48,693 nucleotides of DNA from an uncultured Prochlorococcus sp. (GTDB lineage Bacteria > Cyanobacteriota > Cyanobacteriia > PCC-6307 > Cyanobiaceae): positions 1 through 48,693 of the forward strand of contig CACAQQ010000004.1 of the NCBI GenBank assembly GCA_902534675.1, given 5' to 3'. The notes below the pieces were generated by a model. It was not told the origin of the DNA and ran no database searches. It worked only from the letters and a program-made list of their open reading frames with translations. How positions within the stretch are numbered: position 1 is the first letter of the stretch; each line of letters opens with the position of its first letter. A program made the position numbers and the translations under genes. Below, piece after piece: positions 9,646 through 18,692 of this stretch.

Positions 9646-9825
9646 TTATGTACCTTGATAAGGCTGGCCTAATTCATCTCTTAATCTTCTAATTTTTTGT
9701 AAAAGTTTTAGTCTTCGACTTCTAGCAGTTAATGTCAAGAAAAATCTTAATGGAAAGTATATTAGTGTCATAGCAATCGCGAGGATTGCGGTAAGAGTAA
9801 AAATAAGATTATTTGTTTCTTCCAT
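9646..9825 (-). CDS. Small membrane protein, 59 aa
   Basis: A short gene found by reading the minus strand between fabG and groEL. It starts at ATG (complement of 9823-9825) and encodes 59 aa: an N-terminal hydrophobic helix (about 8-32, LIFTLTAILAIAMTLIYFP) followed by a very basic amphipathic tail (TARSRRLKLLQKIRRLRDE). The stop codon directly abuts the fabG stop. The single helix plus basic cytoplasmic tail looks like a genuine small membrane protein; I do not recognise a family. It overlaps no other gene. Confidence 0.7.
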   Translation of the reverse strand: MEETNNLIFTLTAILAIAMTLIYFPLRFFLTLTARSRRLKLLQKIRRLRDELGQPYQGT

Positions 9826-9956
9826 AACTTAAAGATACTCTTATTTAAGTTAATCTGTATGTCTCATTAAAAGAAATTCGGCTTTCCCCACTTAATTAAA
9901 TATCCCTTAAAAATGATTCTATGGGAGATTAGAATAAGATTAAAGATCAAATAAAC

Positions 9957-11702
9957 ATGGCTAAACAGTTAAGTTTTTCTAATGAATCAAGAGAAGCTCT
10001 AGAAAAAGGTGTAAATTTCGTAGCTAATGCAGTAAAGGTTACTATTGGGCCAAAAGCAAAAAACGTTGTAATAGAAAAGAAATTTGGTTCTCCAGATATA
10101 GTAAGAGATGGATCTACAGTTGCTAAAGAGATCGAGATTGAAAATCCTATTGCTAATTTAGGTGCGAAATTAATAGAACAAGTGGCATCCAAGACAAAAG
10201 AGAGTGCTGGTGATGGAACAACAACAGCGACCATTCTGGCTCAGAAGATGGTTCAGGAAGGATTAAAAAATATTGCTTCTGGAGCCAACCCTATGGAGTT
10301 AAAAAAAGGTATGGAGACAGGCCTAGCTTTTGTCTTAGAAAAATTAAGTTCCAAAAGTATTTCACTAAGTGGTTCTGATATCCAAAAAGTTGCAACAGTC
10401 AGTGCTGGAGGTGATGACGAAATTGGATCTATAATTTCGAAAGCAATGGATATTGTTACTTCAGATGGTGTAATAACTGTTGAAGAATCTCAATCACTAG
10501 AAACAGAATTAGATATAACTGAAGGAATGTCTTTTGATAGAGGTTATAGTTCTCCATATTTTGTAACTGACCAAGAAAGACAAGTTTGTGAACTTGAAAA
10601 CCCTAAAATATTAATAACTGATCAAAAAATCTCAACTTTAGTTGATCTAGTTCCAATACTTGAAGAAATTCAGAAGTCAGGTTCACCTTTTCTAATTCTT
10701 GCTGAAGATATAGAAGGAGAGGCTTTAACCACTCTGGTTTTAAATAAAAATAGTGGGGTTTTAAATGTTGCTTCCGTAAGAGCTCCGTTATTTGGTGAGA
10801 GAAGAAAAGCTGCCCTTGAAGATATTGCAATTCTTACAGGGGCTAAGTTAATTAGCGAAGATAAATCGATGACACTTGATAAAGTATCGATTAATGATTT
10901 AGGAAAAGCAAAAAAAATAACTATCACAAAGGATAAAACTACAATTGTTGCCTTCGAAGACACAAAAGATTTAGTTAAAGCGCGAGTAGAAAAATTAAAG
11001 AGAGAAGTTAATATAACTGAATCAGAGTATGATCAAGATAAAATCAATGAAAGGATAGCCAAACTAGCTGGAGGAGTAGCTCTTATTAAAGTAGGAGCTG
11101 CTACAGAAACAGAGATGAAGTATAAAAAATTGAGAATAGAAGATTCCCTTAATGCTACGAAAGCTGCTATTGAAGAGGGTGTTGTTTCTGGAGGAGGACA
11201 AACCTTAATTGAAATATCAGATGACCTTTTAAATTTACGTGAAACGTCTTCAGATGATTTAAGAACAGGGATAAATATAGTCAAAGAAGCCCTTTTGGAA
11301 CCTACCAAACAAATAGCAAAAAATGCTGGTTTTAATGGAGATGTAGTTGTCGCTGAAATTAAAAGACTTAACAAAGGGTTTAATGCCAATTCAGGAAAAT
11401 ATGAGGATTTAAAAGATTCAGGAATATTAGATCCAACCAAAGTAATAAGATTAGCTCTTCAAGATTCAGTATCTATTGCAGCTATGCTCCTCACAACAGA
11501 AGTTGCTATAGCAGATATTCCAGAACCTGAAGCCGCAGCTCCTGGTGGGCCAGGTGGAGATCCAATGGGAGGAATGGGTGGCATGGGTATGCCAGGAATG
11601 GGTGGCATGGGTATGCCAGGAATGGGTGGCATGGGTATGCCAGGTATGGGTGGCATGGGTATGCCAGGAATGGGTGGCATGGGTATGCCGGGTATGATGT
11701 AA
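9957..11702 (+). CDS. groEL2: Chaperonin GroEL, groES-less copy
   Basis: A 581-aa 60-kDa chaperonin subunit with the ATPase signature AGDGTTTAT (Asp86), GPKAKNVV near 31, [17 protein letters not shown] and EEGVVSGGG. No groES gene precedes it, and I see no CIRCE inverted repeat upstream, which fits the second, non-operonic GroEL of cyanobacteria; the symbol is by that analogy. Residues 539-578 are five 8-residue repeats of the type GMGGMGMP, encoded by five 24-bp units, so the disordered Gly/Met tail is longer and more regular than the usual GGM tail. A hairpin terminator overlaps the stop codon. Confidence 0.95.
   Translation: MAKQLSFSNESREALEKGVNFVANAVKVTIGPKAKNVVIEKKFGSPDIVRDGSTVAKEIEIENPIANLGAKLIEQVASKTKESAGDGTTTATILAQKMVQEGLKNIASGANPMELKKGMETGLAFVLEKLSSKSISLSGSDIQKVATVSAGGDDEIGSIISKAMDIVTSDGVITVEESQSLETELDITEGMSFDRGYSSPYFVTDQERQVCELENPKILITDQKISTLVDLVPILEEIQKSGSPFLILAEDIEGEALTTLVLNKNSGVLNVASVRAPLFGERRKAALEDIAILTGAKLISEDKSMTLDKVSINDLGKAKKITITKDKTTIVAFEDTKDLVKARVEKLKREVNITESEYDQDKINERIAKLAGGVALIKVGAATETEMKYKKLRIEDSLNATKAAIEEGVVSGGGQTLIEISDDLLNLRETSSDDLRTGINIVKEALLEPTKQIAKNAGFNGDVVVAEIKRLNKGFNANSGKYEDLKDSGILDPTKVIRLALQDSVSIAAMLLTTEVAIADIPEPEAAAPGGPGGDPMGGMGGMGMPGMGGMGMPGMGGMGMPGMGGMGMPGMGGMGMPGMM
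11571..11690 (+). repeat. groEL2: Five tandem 24-bp repeats in the groEL tail
   Basis: Five head-to-tail 24-bp units at 11571, 11595, 11619, 11643 and 11667, each coding for an 8-residue GMGGMGMP-type block. Units 1-3 are identical over 24 bp; unit 4 differs at one base (ggt for gga) and unit 5 at its last base (ccg for cca). The near identity indicates recent expansion by slippage or unequal exchange within the coding frame. Confidence 0.97.
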
Positions 11703-11720
11703 AAGCTAACTAGCTTTTTT
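11701..11720. terminator. Bidirectional hairpin terminator
   Basis: A 7-bp stem (aaaagct/agctttt) with an AACT loop and a T run on the plus side and, through the A run of the 5' arm, also on the minus side. It overlaps the stop codons of both groEL and the convergent gene at 11706, so one element can end both transcripts. Confidence 0.75.
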
Positions 11721-12137
11721 ATCGTTGTTAATCCACTTTCTTAAATTTTTAATATAAGGTAGGGGTAATTTTGGGGTTTCAGTAAATTGATTTATTTTAT
11801 TAGAATTTTGATTTTTGCTAGATAATTTATTGCCGCTAGAGGTTTCCAGGCAATTTGATTCACACTTTGTTTCTTCAATATTTTCAAAAGTTTTTGATAA
11901 TTCAAGCTTAATTTGTTCTTGATTTTCTTCATGAACTTCATCAATTAAAGAGATCAGTTCTTGATTTTCTTCTTCACGCTGATTTTCTTTTTGTATTGAA
12001 CTATGGATTAATAAATCATTTAATGAATCAATCCCAAATCTATGGACCCACTTAAGAACAACATTTTCTTTAAGCAAAAAATTATTTTCTAAAGAGGCTT
12101 GTTTAAAAACTTCTATTAAATGATTTTTTAAAAACAT
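11706..12137 (-). CDS. Hypothetical acidic protein, 143 aa
   Basis: I do not recognise a characterised family. The protein has a folded-looking N-terminal segment (about 1-45, with WVHRFGIDSLNDLL), a long low-complexity stretch rich in Glu, Gln, Asn and Ser (about 48-115), and a C-terminal PYIKNLRKWIND-like motif. No membrane helix or signal peptide. It starts 7 nt after the ABC permease stop on the same strand, so it is probably the last gene of the ctaA-ctaB-ABC cluster, and it ends in the terminator shared with groEL. Confidence 0.75.
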   Translation of the reverse strand: MFLKNHLIEVFKQASLENNFLLKENVVLKWVHRFGIDSLNDLLIHSSIQKENQREEENQELISLIDEVHEENQEQIKLELSKTFENIEETKCESNCLETSSGNKLSSKNQNSNKINQFTETPKLPLPYIKNLRKWINNDKKAS

Positions 12138-12144
12138 AAAATTT

Positions 12145-12969
12145 CTAATTTAACTTTCTATTTAACAGAGGCCTTATAATAATCAAGGAAAAAACTGTTA
12201 AAGAAAATAAAATTGAGATACAACTCTTACAAGTTAAATCACCATATGGGGCATGTAAAGCCACTAGTTCTAAATCCATAGTTTGTGTATAGGCAGTCCT
12301 AATAGGTTCAATAGCAAAAGTTAATGGATTTAATGAAGCTAACCATCCCAACCAATTTGGCATAAAAGAGATTGGAGCTAAAGCAGTACTCGCAAATAGA
12401 AGAGGTAAATTTATTACGAATATAAGTGCGATTAATTCAATATGTCCCGGCAAAACAAACGCTAAACATAAACTTATTGATGTCACAAAAAGAACTAATA
12501 AAATTAGTGTTGTAAATACAATTCCTAAACCATATAAGTTGGGCCATCCATAACCCAAAATGTATGAAACAATCATTATTACAATACTCTGAACAAAGCT
12601 CAAGATTGTTATGTAAAAAAAAGAAGATAAAACTATGGATAATCTACTGGTTAAAGGAGCCACAAGTAATCTATTAAGAAATCCAAACTCTCTATCAAAC
12701 ATTAAAGGAAGGCCAGAGTTTAGTGCTCCGCTAAAAGCAGTAAAAACAATAAGTCCTGCTCCTAAAAAATTCCCATAAGAATCAACTCCTGGTAAAAAAC
12801 CTTCAGGAGCTTTAGAGAATAATGCACCAAATAAAAAAAGCCAAATTATTGGTTGTAATATTCCTGCTAAAAGAGTTGATGGTCTTCTTTTTAATTGAAT
12901 AAATAATCTCTTTGTTAAGGCAAATGTTTCTTGATATAAAAAAAATAAATTATACCGTTGTAATTCCAT
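12145..12969 (-). CDS. ABC-2 type transporter permease
   Basis: A 274-aa inner-membrane permease of the ABC-2 (DrrB/YhhJ/NodJ-like) export family, with about six hydrophobic segments, an N-terminal cytoplasmic region (ETFALTKRLFIQLKRRP) and the ABC-2 signature region around PISFMPNWLGWLASLNPLTF. It lies 48 nt downstream of its ATPase partner. The substrate is unknown; membership in the haem-synthesis/oxidase cluster makes a link with oxidase biogenesis possible but unproven. Confidence 0.9.
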   Translation of the reverse strand: MELQRYNLFFLYQETFALTKRLFIQLKRRPSTLLAGILQPIIWLFLFGALFSKAPEGFLPGVDSYGNFLGAGLIVFTAFSGALNSGLPLMFDREFGFLNRLLVAPLTSRLSIVLSSFFYITILSFVQSIVIMIVSYILGYGWPNLYGLGIVFTTLILLVLFVTSISLCLAFVLPGHIELIALIFVINLPLLFASTALAPISFMPNWLGWLASLNPLTFAIEPIRTAYTQTMDLELVALHAPYGDLTCKSCISILFSLTVFSLIIIRPLLNRKLN

Positions 12970-13017
12970 AATTAGCAGTAATTAGTATTCATTATAGTTA
13001 GTTAACCAAAAGTTTTT

Positions 13018-14037
13018 TTATCGCATGGATTGCTTTGATTCTTTTTTTAGGTCTCTTTTCCCTGCCATAGATATTTCAGCATCCAATAATGTTTTCCCAG
13101 TTGCCTGAAGATATACATCATCCAAGCTTGGCTGACTTTGGGTAAGAGAAAAAATTTCAAACTTTGAGAAGGCCAATTCCACTTTTAGCTTCGTAAGTAA
13201 ATCTTTTTGCTTATCTGTTACGAAATTTATCGAGAAACCTTGAGCTTGATTTATGATAATCTGACTAATTCCATCTATTGAAGATAAAATTTTACATATA
13301 TTTTTTGCTTCTTCCTGATTACTAAATTCTCTTACTTTCAAAGTTACTCTATCTCCTCCTAATTTATTTTTAAGCTCTGCAGGAGTCCCTTTTGCTATAA
13401 CTCTTCCATCATCAATTATCACTAATCTGTCTGCCAATTTATCTATTTCATCAAGATAGTGACTACTTAAAATAATGGTCATTCCATTATTTCTCAAATC
13501 TTTCAAAAGTTGCCATATGATGTTTCTACTTTCAATATCTAAACCAACTGTAGGTTCATCCAAAATTAATACTTTGGGCAAATGTAAAAGTCCAGCTGCT
13601 AGATCTATTCTTCTTTTCATTCCCCCTGAATAAGTTCCGCACTTACGATCAATCCAATCATTCATTTCTAATTGATCTATTAATTTATTTATCCTTTCAA
13701 ATTTTTTATTTTTGTTGATGTGATATAAATCTGATTGAAAATCCAAAAGCTCTCGCCCAGTTAATATTTTATCAAGTGCAATGTCTTGTGCAACATAACC
13801 AATTAATTCTCTTATTTTCCTTGAATTTTTTATCAGATTAATATTATTTATAAAAACTTCTCCACTATCTGGCTCTATTAAAGTAGCGAGTATTTTTATT
13901 AGTGTTGATTTGCCAGCACCATTTGGACCAAGTATTCCAAATAATGTGCCAGCTTCAATTTCCATTGATAAATTTTTTAATGCATTGATATCTGAATAAG
14001 ATTTTGAGAGCTCTTTAACTTTTATATAATCCATCAA
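13018..14037 (-). CDS. ABC transporter ATPase (DrrA-like)
   Basis: The 339-aa ATPase of the ABC-2 exporter, with Walker A GPNGAGKST near 37, Q-loop in GYVAQD, signature YSGGMKRR, Walker B KVLILDEPTVGLD and H-loop SSHYLDE. A C-terminal extension after the ATPase domain (about 230-339) is typical of DrrA-type subunits. The start is ATG at 14037, with a second ATG immediately after. It sits 36 nt downstream of ctaB and 48 nt upstream of the permease. Confidence 0.92.
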   Translation of the reverse strand: MMDYIKVKELSKSYSDINALKNLSMEIEAGTLFGILGPNGAGKSTLIKILATLIEPDSGEVFINNINLIKNSRKIRELIGYVAQDIALDKILTGRELLDFQSDLYHINKNKKFERINKLIDQLEMNDWIDRKCGTYSGGMKRRIDLAAGLLHLPKVLILDEPTVGLDIESRNIIWQLLKDLRNNGMTIILSSHYLDEIDKLADRLVIIDDGRVIAKGTPAELKNKLGGDRVTLKVREFSNQEEAKNICKILSSIDGISQIIINQAQGFSINFVTDKQKDLLTKLKVELAFSKFEIFSLTQSQPSLDDVYLQATGKTLLDAEISMAGKRDLKKESKQSMR

Positions 14038-14073
14038 ACTTACTATTTACTTAAAAAACATTTTACATCTAAT

Positions 14074-15075
14074 TTAATTACTAAGCAGGGATACTATAGA
14101 TAAAAATATTTGCATAGATTGCTGCTCAAATTCTACGGATAGTTGGGTTCTGGAAATTAATAACAAAAGACAAATGCCAAACATATATAAAATAGACCAC
14201 CTAAAAAGAGACTTTGCTCTTGAAAGATCATCAGGAGATTTCTTTAATTTATTTATTAATTGCAAAAGTCTTCCATTAAATGGCAATAACATAATTCCGT
14301 ATAAGAGACCCCCTTCAGGTAAAGCAAAGACTCCCAAAATACTCATTAAAACTGTTGCCCATCCGTAACGAGAAATCGCTTTAGCAGTAAAAACAGATCC
14401 TTTAACAGAAGGGAGCATAGGAATACCAACAGATGCGTAATCATCCTTCAACAAAATTGCAAGTGCCCAAAAATGAGCTGGGGTCCATAACATTACTAAA
14501 CCAAACAACCACCAACCACTAAGACCTACATGCCCTGTGGCGGCAGACGCTCCAACTAAGGGTGGTATCGCACCAGCAACTCCTCCAAAAACAATGTTTT
14601 TTGTTGTACGAGGTTTCAAAATAACTGTATATAAAATTACGTAGCTAAATAAACCAAGAAGAGTTAAACCCGCAGCCAAATAATTTACACCACTTACTAA
14701 AAGCATAGAAGCCGCCAAAGTACATGATACGGCGGCTAAAAATACAGTCTCAGATGACAACTTTCCTGCTGGCAAGGCTCTTTTGCTAGTTCTTGTCATC
14801 CTTTTATCTAATTCCATTTCCCACAAGCAATTAAGAGCTCCTGCTGCTGCTGCTGCCAAAGCACCTCCTCCTAAAGTACAGATAAGTTTCGGTGAAGACA
14901 AAGGCCATTCTTCTGTTAAAGCCATTCCTCCCAAAGTTGTGGCCAGTAAAAGTGGGATCAATCTGGGTTTTGCTACTTCAAGCCAAGGCGGCAAAGTTAA
15001 TCTTTTTCTTGAAGGTACAACTTCATCTCTAATTGAAGATTTATAGTTCAAGTTTTCTAAGTTACTACTATTCAT
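14074..15075 (-). CDS. ctaB: Protohaem IX farnesyltransferase (haem O synthase)
   Basis: CtaB attaches a farnesyl chain to haem B to make haem O, the precursor of haem A. The 333-aa UbiA-family protein has nine or so hydrophobic segments and the haem-O synthase motif [20 protein letters not shown] near 102-121, preceded by [17 protein letters not shown] 30-residue hydrophilic N-terminus precedes the first helix. It follows ctaA by 8 nt, so the two haem A steps are one transcription unit. Confidence 0.95.
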   Translation of the reverse strand: MNSSNLENLNYKSSIRDEVVPSRKRLTLPPWLEVAKPRLIPLLLATTLGGMALTEEWPLSSPKLICTLGGGALAAAAAGALNCLWEMELDKRMTRTSKRALPAGKLSSETVFLAAVSCTLAASMLLVSGVNYLAAGLTLLGLFSYVILYTVILKPRTTKNIVFGGVAGAIPPLVGASAATGHVGLSGWWLFGLVMLWTPAHFWALAILLKDDYASVGIPMLPSVKGSVFTAKAISRYGWATVLMSILGVFALPEGGLLYGIMLLPFNGRLLQLINKLKKSPDDLSRAKSLFRWSILYMFGICLLLLISRTQLSVEFEQQSMQIFLSIVSLLSN

Positions 15076-15083
15076 GATTTACT

Positions 15084-16046
15084 TCAGGCAGTTTTGGGAT
15101 TAAGGGATTGGTTTAGACCTTTTTTGGTAAAAGGATTTCTAAAAATTAATGTTGTTAATATCGCAATAAATAAAGAGGCGTTAAGTTGATGACCGATAAT
15201 AAAAATAGGTTCATTCAAATTTGTTTTAAGACTTAAAACACCCAAAGCAATTTGGAAACACAAGAGAAAAATAAGTGCTGTGAGATATTTCCAATTTTCA
15301 TTAAGCAAACTTCTCTTATAAATTGCAGTAGCAATAATCAATAAAATTGAAAAAGCAATTGGAAAAGCAAATAATTTATGAGTATTTAGTACTAGACATT
15401 GTCTATCAAAAGATAAGCAAATATGTGCTGACCAGGTTGATGAAAGTCTTACGCCAATAAAAGATTGAATCAGAGTAAGTAAAAGAGGAAAAAACAATAA
15501 TAATCTCCACCAAATTAATGGATCTTCTATGTCTTCATTCTCTAAATTCTGATTTATTGAAATTGTTGTAATGAGAAGTAGAAAAGCTATTAGAAGATGG
15601 CCAGTAACAATATATGAATCAAGCAGGTTTAATACTGTTAAAGCTCCAAAGGATCCTTGGACAATAACGAGAAAAAGTAATAATGAATAAGTTTTAGGTA
15701 ACCAATTTGGAATTTTATTTTTCCAAATAATTGAAAGAGCAAATTTAAAAAGAATTAGTATTCCAACCAGAAAAGCATCTAGACGATGAAACCACTCTAG
15801 AAATACTCTTAGGTTCATATGTTTAAAAGGCAAAAAAGATCCATAACATAATGGCCAATCTGGGCAGGCAAGTCCTGCCTCCATTACTCTCGTAGCACCT
15901 CCAATGACGATTAGCGCGATAAGTGCAAATACACTATGACTTCCCAACCTTTTAAAAATTGTCAGATATTTTGATTTATATAATTGGTTATTAATCAAAT
16001 GGATAAAACCTATTAATTTGCATAATAAATTAGATTCAAAAACCAA
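15084..16046 (-). CDS. ctaA: Haem A synthase (CtaA/COX15)
   Basis: CtaA oxidises the C8 methyl of haem O to give haem A for cytochrome c oxidase. The 320-aa protein has eight hydrophobic segments in two halves with the conserved GGATRVMEAGLACPDWPLC region; two cysteine pairs (CPDWPLC and CLSFDRQC) face the outer side, and histidines in FHRLDA, GHLLIA, THKLFA and GHQLNA match the haem ligand positions. The longest frame starts at a TTG at 16046; the in-frame TTG at 15998 (residue 17) would trim an unconserved extension. It is divergent from ctaC across 214 nt. Confidence 0.93.
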   Translation of the reverse strand: MVFESNLLCKLIGFIHLINNQLYKSKYLTIFKRLGSHSVFALIALIVIGGATRVMEAGLACPDWPLCYGSFLPFKHMNLRVFLEWFHRLDAFLVGILILFKFALSIIWKNKIPNWLPKTYSLLLFLVIVQGSFGALTVLNLLDSYIVTGHLLIAFLLLITTISINQNLENEDIEDPLIWWRLLLFFPLLLTLIQSFIGVRLSSTWSAHICLSFDRQCLVLNTHKLFAFPIAFSILLIIATAIYKRSLLNENWKYLTALIFLLCFQIALGVLSLKTNLNEPIFIIGHQLNASLFIAILTTLIFRNPFTKKGLNQSLNPKTA

Positions 16047-16260
16047 ACATTAATTAAAAATTAATATGTTTAATTTAAAAAATAATTTACTAATTTAATC
16101 TTTTTTCCCTGACAATTAACTCTAAAAAGTTATTAATAATACGCCTTTTATTTCATAAATCTTAAGAAGTTGTGAATTTAAATGTTTTTCTTTTAACAAA
16201 GGATGCAGGATTAAAAAAATTGAATATCTTGAGAATATAAATACAAATTTTTGAGATCAA
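16047..16260. promoter_or_regulatory. Divergent promoter region between ctaA and ctaC
   Basis: 214 nt of very AT-rich DNA between the divergent haem A and oxidase operons. It must hold promoters for both. A TATAAA-like box at 16236-16241 lies only about 20 nt before the ctaC start; no clear GTA-N8-TAC site or other operator is visible. No small ORF is convincing. Confidence 0.5.
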
Positions 16261-17064
16261 TTGTTAAATAAAAACATTTATTTAATACTAATTATTTCAC
16301 TCGTTTTTGCTATATCTTTTTGGATTGGTTTTAATGTAAATTTGCTCCCAGCCGAAGCAAGTATTAATGCACCAATTTACGATGAACTTTTTAAAATTCT
16401 TTTCATCATAGGATTAATTATTTTTATAGGAATGACAATAGCCGTTATTTATAGCCTATTTAAGTTTAGGAAAAGAAATGATCAGATAGGCGATGGTATA
16501 GCTTTAGAGGGAAATTTAAGCTTAGAAATTGTATGGACAATTATCCCTTCAATAATTGTTTTGTTAATAGGTTTATATAGCTATAACATCTACGATCGAA
16601 TGGGAGGGATGAAAGAACTAAATCATAACCACGAAATGATGAGTTCTAACACTGAAAAAATATGGGCTGGAATAAGTCAAACTTCTGATAGTGAAATAGC
16701 AAAAAATAATTTATCAATTGAAGTTTCAGCTATGCAATTTGCATTTCTATTCAATTATCCCAAGGGCAATTTCATATCAGGAGAACTTCACGTTCCTGTT
16801 GATCAAAAAGTATCAATGAAAATGGAATCTAAAGATGTCATTCATGCTTTTTGGGTGCCAGAGTTCAGAATTAAACAGGATATTATTCCTGGGCAACCTA
16901 CTATTCTAAATTTCACTCCTACAAAAGTAGGAAAATATCCTATTATTTGCGCAGAATTATGTGGCCCATATCATGGAGGAATGAGAGCTTCGATAATTGT
17001 TGAAGAAGAATCTGATTACAAAGAATGGTTTAACAAAAATAAAAAACCAGAGGTAAATTTATGA
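16261..17064 (+). CDS. ctaC: Cytochrome c oxidase subunit II
   Basis: Subunit II holds the CuA centre that receives electrons from a soluble donor. The 267-aa protein has an N-terminal membrane/signal segment, a second helix (about 46-68), and the cupredoxin domain with aromatic entry region HAFWVPEFRIKQD and the complete CuA site C230-x3-C234-x3-H238-x2-M241. The start is a TTG at 16261; an in-frame TGA lies three codons upstream, so no longer form is possible. It overlaps ctaD by 4 nt (ATGA). Confidence 0.95.
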   Translation: MLNKNIYLILIISLVFAISFWIGFNVNLLPAEASINAPIYDELFKILFIIGLIIFIGMTIAVIYSLFKFRKRNDQIGDGIALEGNLSLEIVWTIIPSIIVLLIGLYSYNIYDRMGGMKELNHNHEMMSSNTEKIWAGISQTSDSEIAKNNLSIEVSAMQFAFLFNYPKGNFISGELHVPVDQKVSMKMESKDVIHAFWVPEFRIKQDIIPGQPTILNFTPTKVGKYPIICAELCGPYHGGMRASIIVEEESDYKEWFNKNKKPEVNL

Positions 17065-18686
17065 CAATATCAATTGATCCACAAAAAACTAATAATGAAA
17101 GTCTTCAACCTAAAGGCTGGCTGAGATACTTTAGTTTTAGCCTTGATCATAAAGTAATTGGGATACAATACTTAGTCTGCGGTTTTCTTTTCTATTTAAT
17201 AGGAGGAACCTTAGCTAGCGCTATAAGAATTGAACTAGCTAGTCCAATGTCTGACTTTATGCCTAGAGATGTTTATAACCAAGTTTTAACTCTACACGGA
17301 ACAATAATGATATTCCTTTGGATAGTGCCTGTAGTTAATGGTGCTTTTGGAAATTATTTAATTCCATTTTATGTAGGTGCAAGAGATATGGCATTCCCAA
17401 GATTAAATGCCGTTGCTTTTTGGTTAATTCCTCCTTCAGGTTTGATGCTGGTAGCAAGCTATTTTGTTGAGGGTGCTGCTCAGGCTGGATGGACGGCTTA
17501 TCCTCCTTTGAGCATAACTACTCCTCAATCGGGACAAATTATTTGGATTCTGAGCGTTCTATTACTTGGAGGCAGTTCTATATTTGGTGGAATAAACTTC
17601 ATCGCGACCATTATCAAACTAAGAAGGCCAGGATTAAAACTCATGCAATTGCCAATGTATTGTTGGGCAATGCTTGGAACAAGTCTATTAGTTGTTTTGT
17701 CGACTCCTGTTTTAGCAGGTACTTTAATTCTACTTAGCTTCGATATCATCGCTAATACAGGTTTTTTCAATCCTGTTTTAGGTGGGAATGTCGTAGTTTA
17801 TCAGCATTTATTTTGGTTTTATTCTCATCCAGCTGTATACATTATGGTCCTTCCTGCCTTTGGTTTAGTTAGTGAAATACTTCCTGTACATGCTAGAAAA
17901 CCACTTTTTGGGTATACAACAATGGTTTTTTCAATAATGGGGATAGTAGTTTTAGGTTTAGTTGTTTGGGCGCATCATATGTTTACGAGTGGAACACCCC
18001 CTTGGATGAGATTATTTTTTACTATCGCCACAGCATTTATTGCTGTTCCGACAGGTATAAAATTTTTCAATTGGGTTGCAACATTATGGGGAGGTAAAAT
18101 TTCCATTAATAGTGCAATGTTATTCTCTTGCGGATTTATTATAAATTTTGTTTTTGGAGGTATTACAGGAGTTGCTTTGGCACAGGTACCTTTCGATATT
18201 CACGTACATGATACCTATTTCGTTGTAGCCCATTTTCATTACATAGTTTATGGAGGGACTGTTTTTATTATTTTCTCTTCCATTTATCATTGGTTCCCCA
18301 AAGTAACTGGGAAAATGCTCAAAGAAAAATTAGGAATTTTACACTTTATTATTACTTTTATTGGATTTAACTTGTGCTTTGCTCCTCAACATTGGCTTGG
18401 TTTAAATGGAATGCCAAGAAGAGTTGCAGAATATGATCCTCAATTCCAGTTCGTTAATCAAATTAGTAGCCTTGGGGCTCTTTTGATGGCTATAAGTACA
18501 ATTCCTTTTTTAATTAACGTATTCATTAGTGTGAGAAATGGAAAGAATGCTGGAGATAACCCTTGGAATGCTCTTACACCTGAATGGTTAACATCTTCTC
18601 CACCTCCAGTTGAAAATTGGGAAGGAGAAGCTCCATTAGTTGAAGAACCTTATGGTTATGGTAAAGAAATTTCTGAACAGACATAA
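17061..18686 (+). CDS. ctaD: Cytochrome c oxidase subunit I, A2 type
   Basis: Subunit I carries haem a, haem a3 and CuB and reduces oxygen while pumping protons. The 541-aa protein has twelve hydrophobic segments, H256 and Y260 of the His-Tyr cross-link in YSHPAVY (254-260), the CuB pair H305/H306 in WAHHMFTSGT, the K-channel region PTGIKFFNW and haem ligands in HFHYIVYGG. The D-channel glutamate of A1 enzymes (GHPEVY) is replaced by the YS pair, the mark of A2-type oxidases. It is translationally coupled to ctaC. Confidence 0.97.
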   Translation: MTISIDPQKTNNESLQPKGWLRYFSFSLDHKVIGIQYLVCGFLFYLIGGTLASAIRIELASPMSDFMPRDVYNQVLTLHGTIMIFLWIVPVVNGAFGNYLIPFYVGARDMAFPRLNAVAFWLIPPSGLMLVASYFVEGAAQAGWTAYPPLSITTPQSGQIIWILSVLLLGGSSIFGGINFIATIIKLRRPGLKLMQLPMYCWAMLGTSLLVVLSTPVLAGTLILLSFDIIANTGFFNPVLGGNVVVYQHLFWFYSHPAVYIMVLPAFGLVSEILPVHARKPLFGYTTMVFSIMGIVVLGLVVWAHHMFTSGTPPWMRLFFTIATAFIAVPTGIKFFNWVATLWGGKISINSAMLFSCGFIINFVFGGITGVALAQVPFDIHVHDTYFVVAHFHYIVYGGTVFIIFSSIYHWFPKVTGKMLKEKLGILHFIITFIGFNLCFAPQHWLGLNGMPRRVAEYDPQFQFVNQISSLGALLMAISTIPFLINVFISVRNGKNAGDNPWNALTPEWLTSSPPPVENWEGEAPLVEEPYGYGKEISEQT

Positions 18687-18692
18687 AAACAT

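Noticed and set aside
9826-9956. CIRCE/HrcA operator upstream of groEL
   Set aside because: No TTAGCACTC-N9-GAGTGCTAA inverted repeat is present in the 131-nt region.
11459-11680. Minus-strand ORF of Pro/Ile/Gly repeats
   Set aside because: It is the antisense shadow of the groEL 24-bp repeats; its regularity comes from that repeat.
11571-11690. Short regular repeats as a CRISPR-like array
   Set aside because: Units are contiguous with no spacers and are in frame within groEL.
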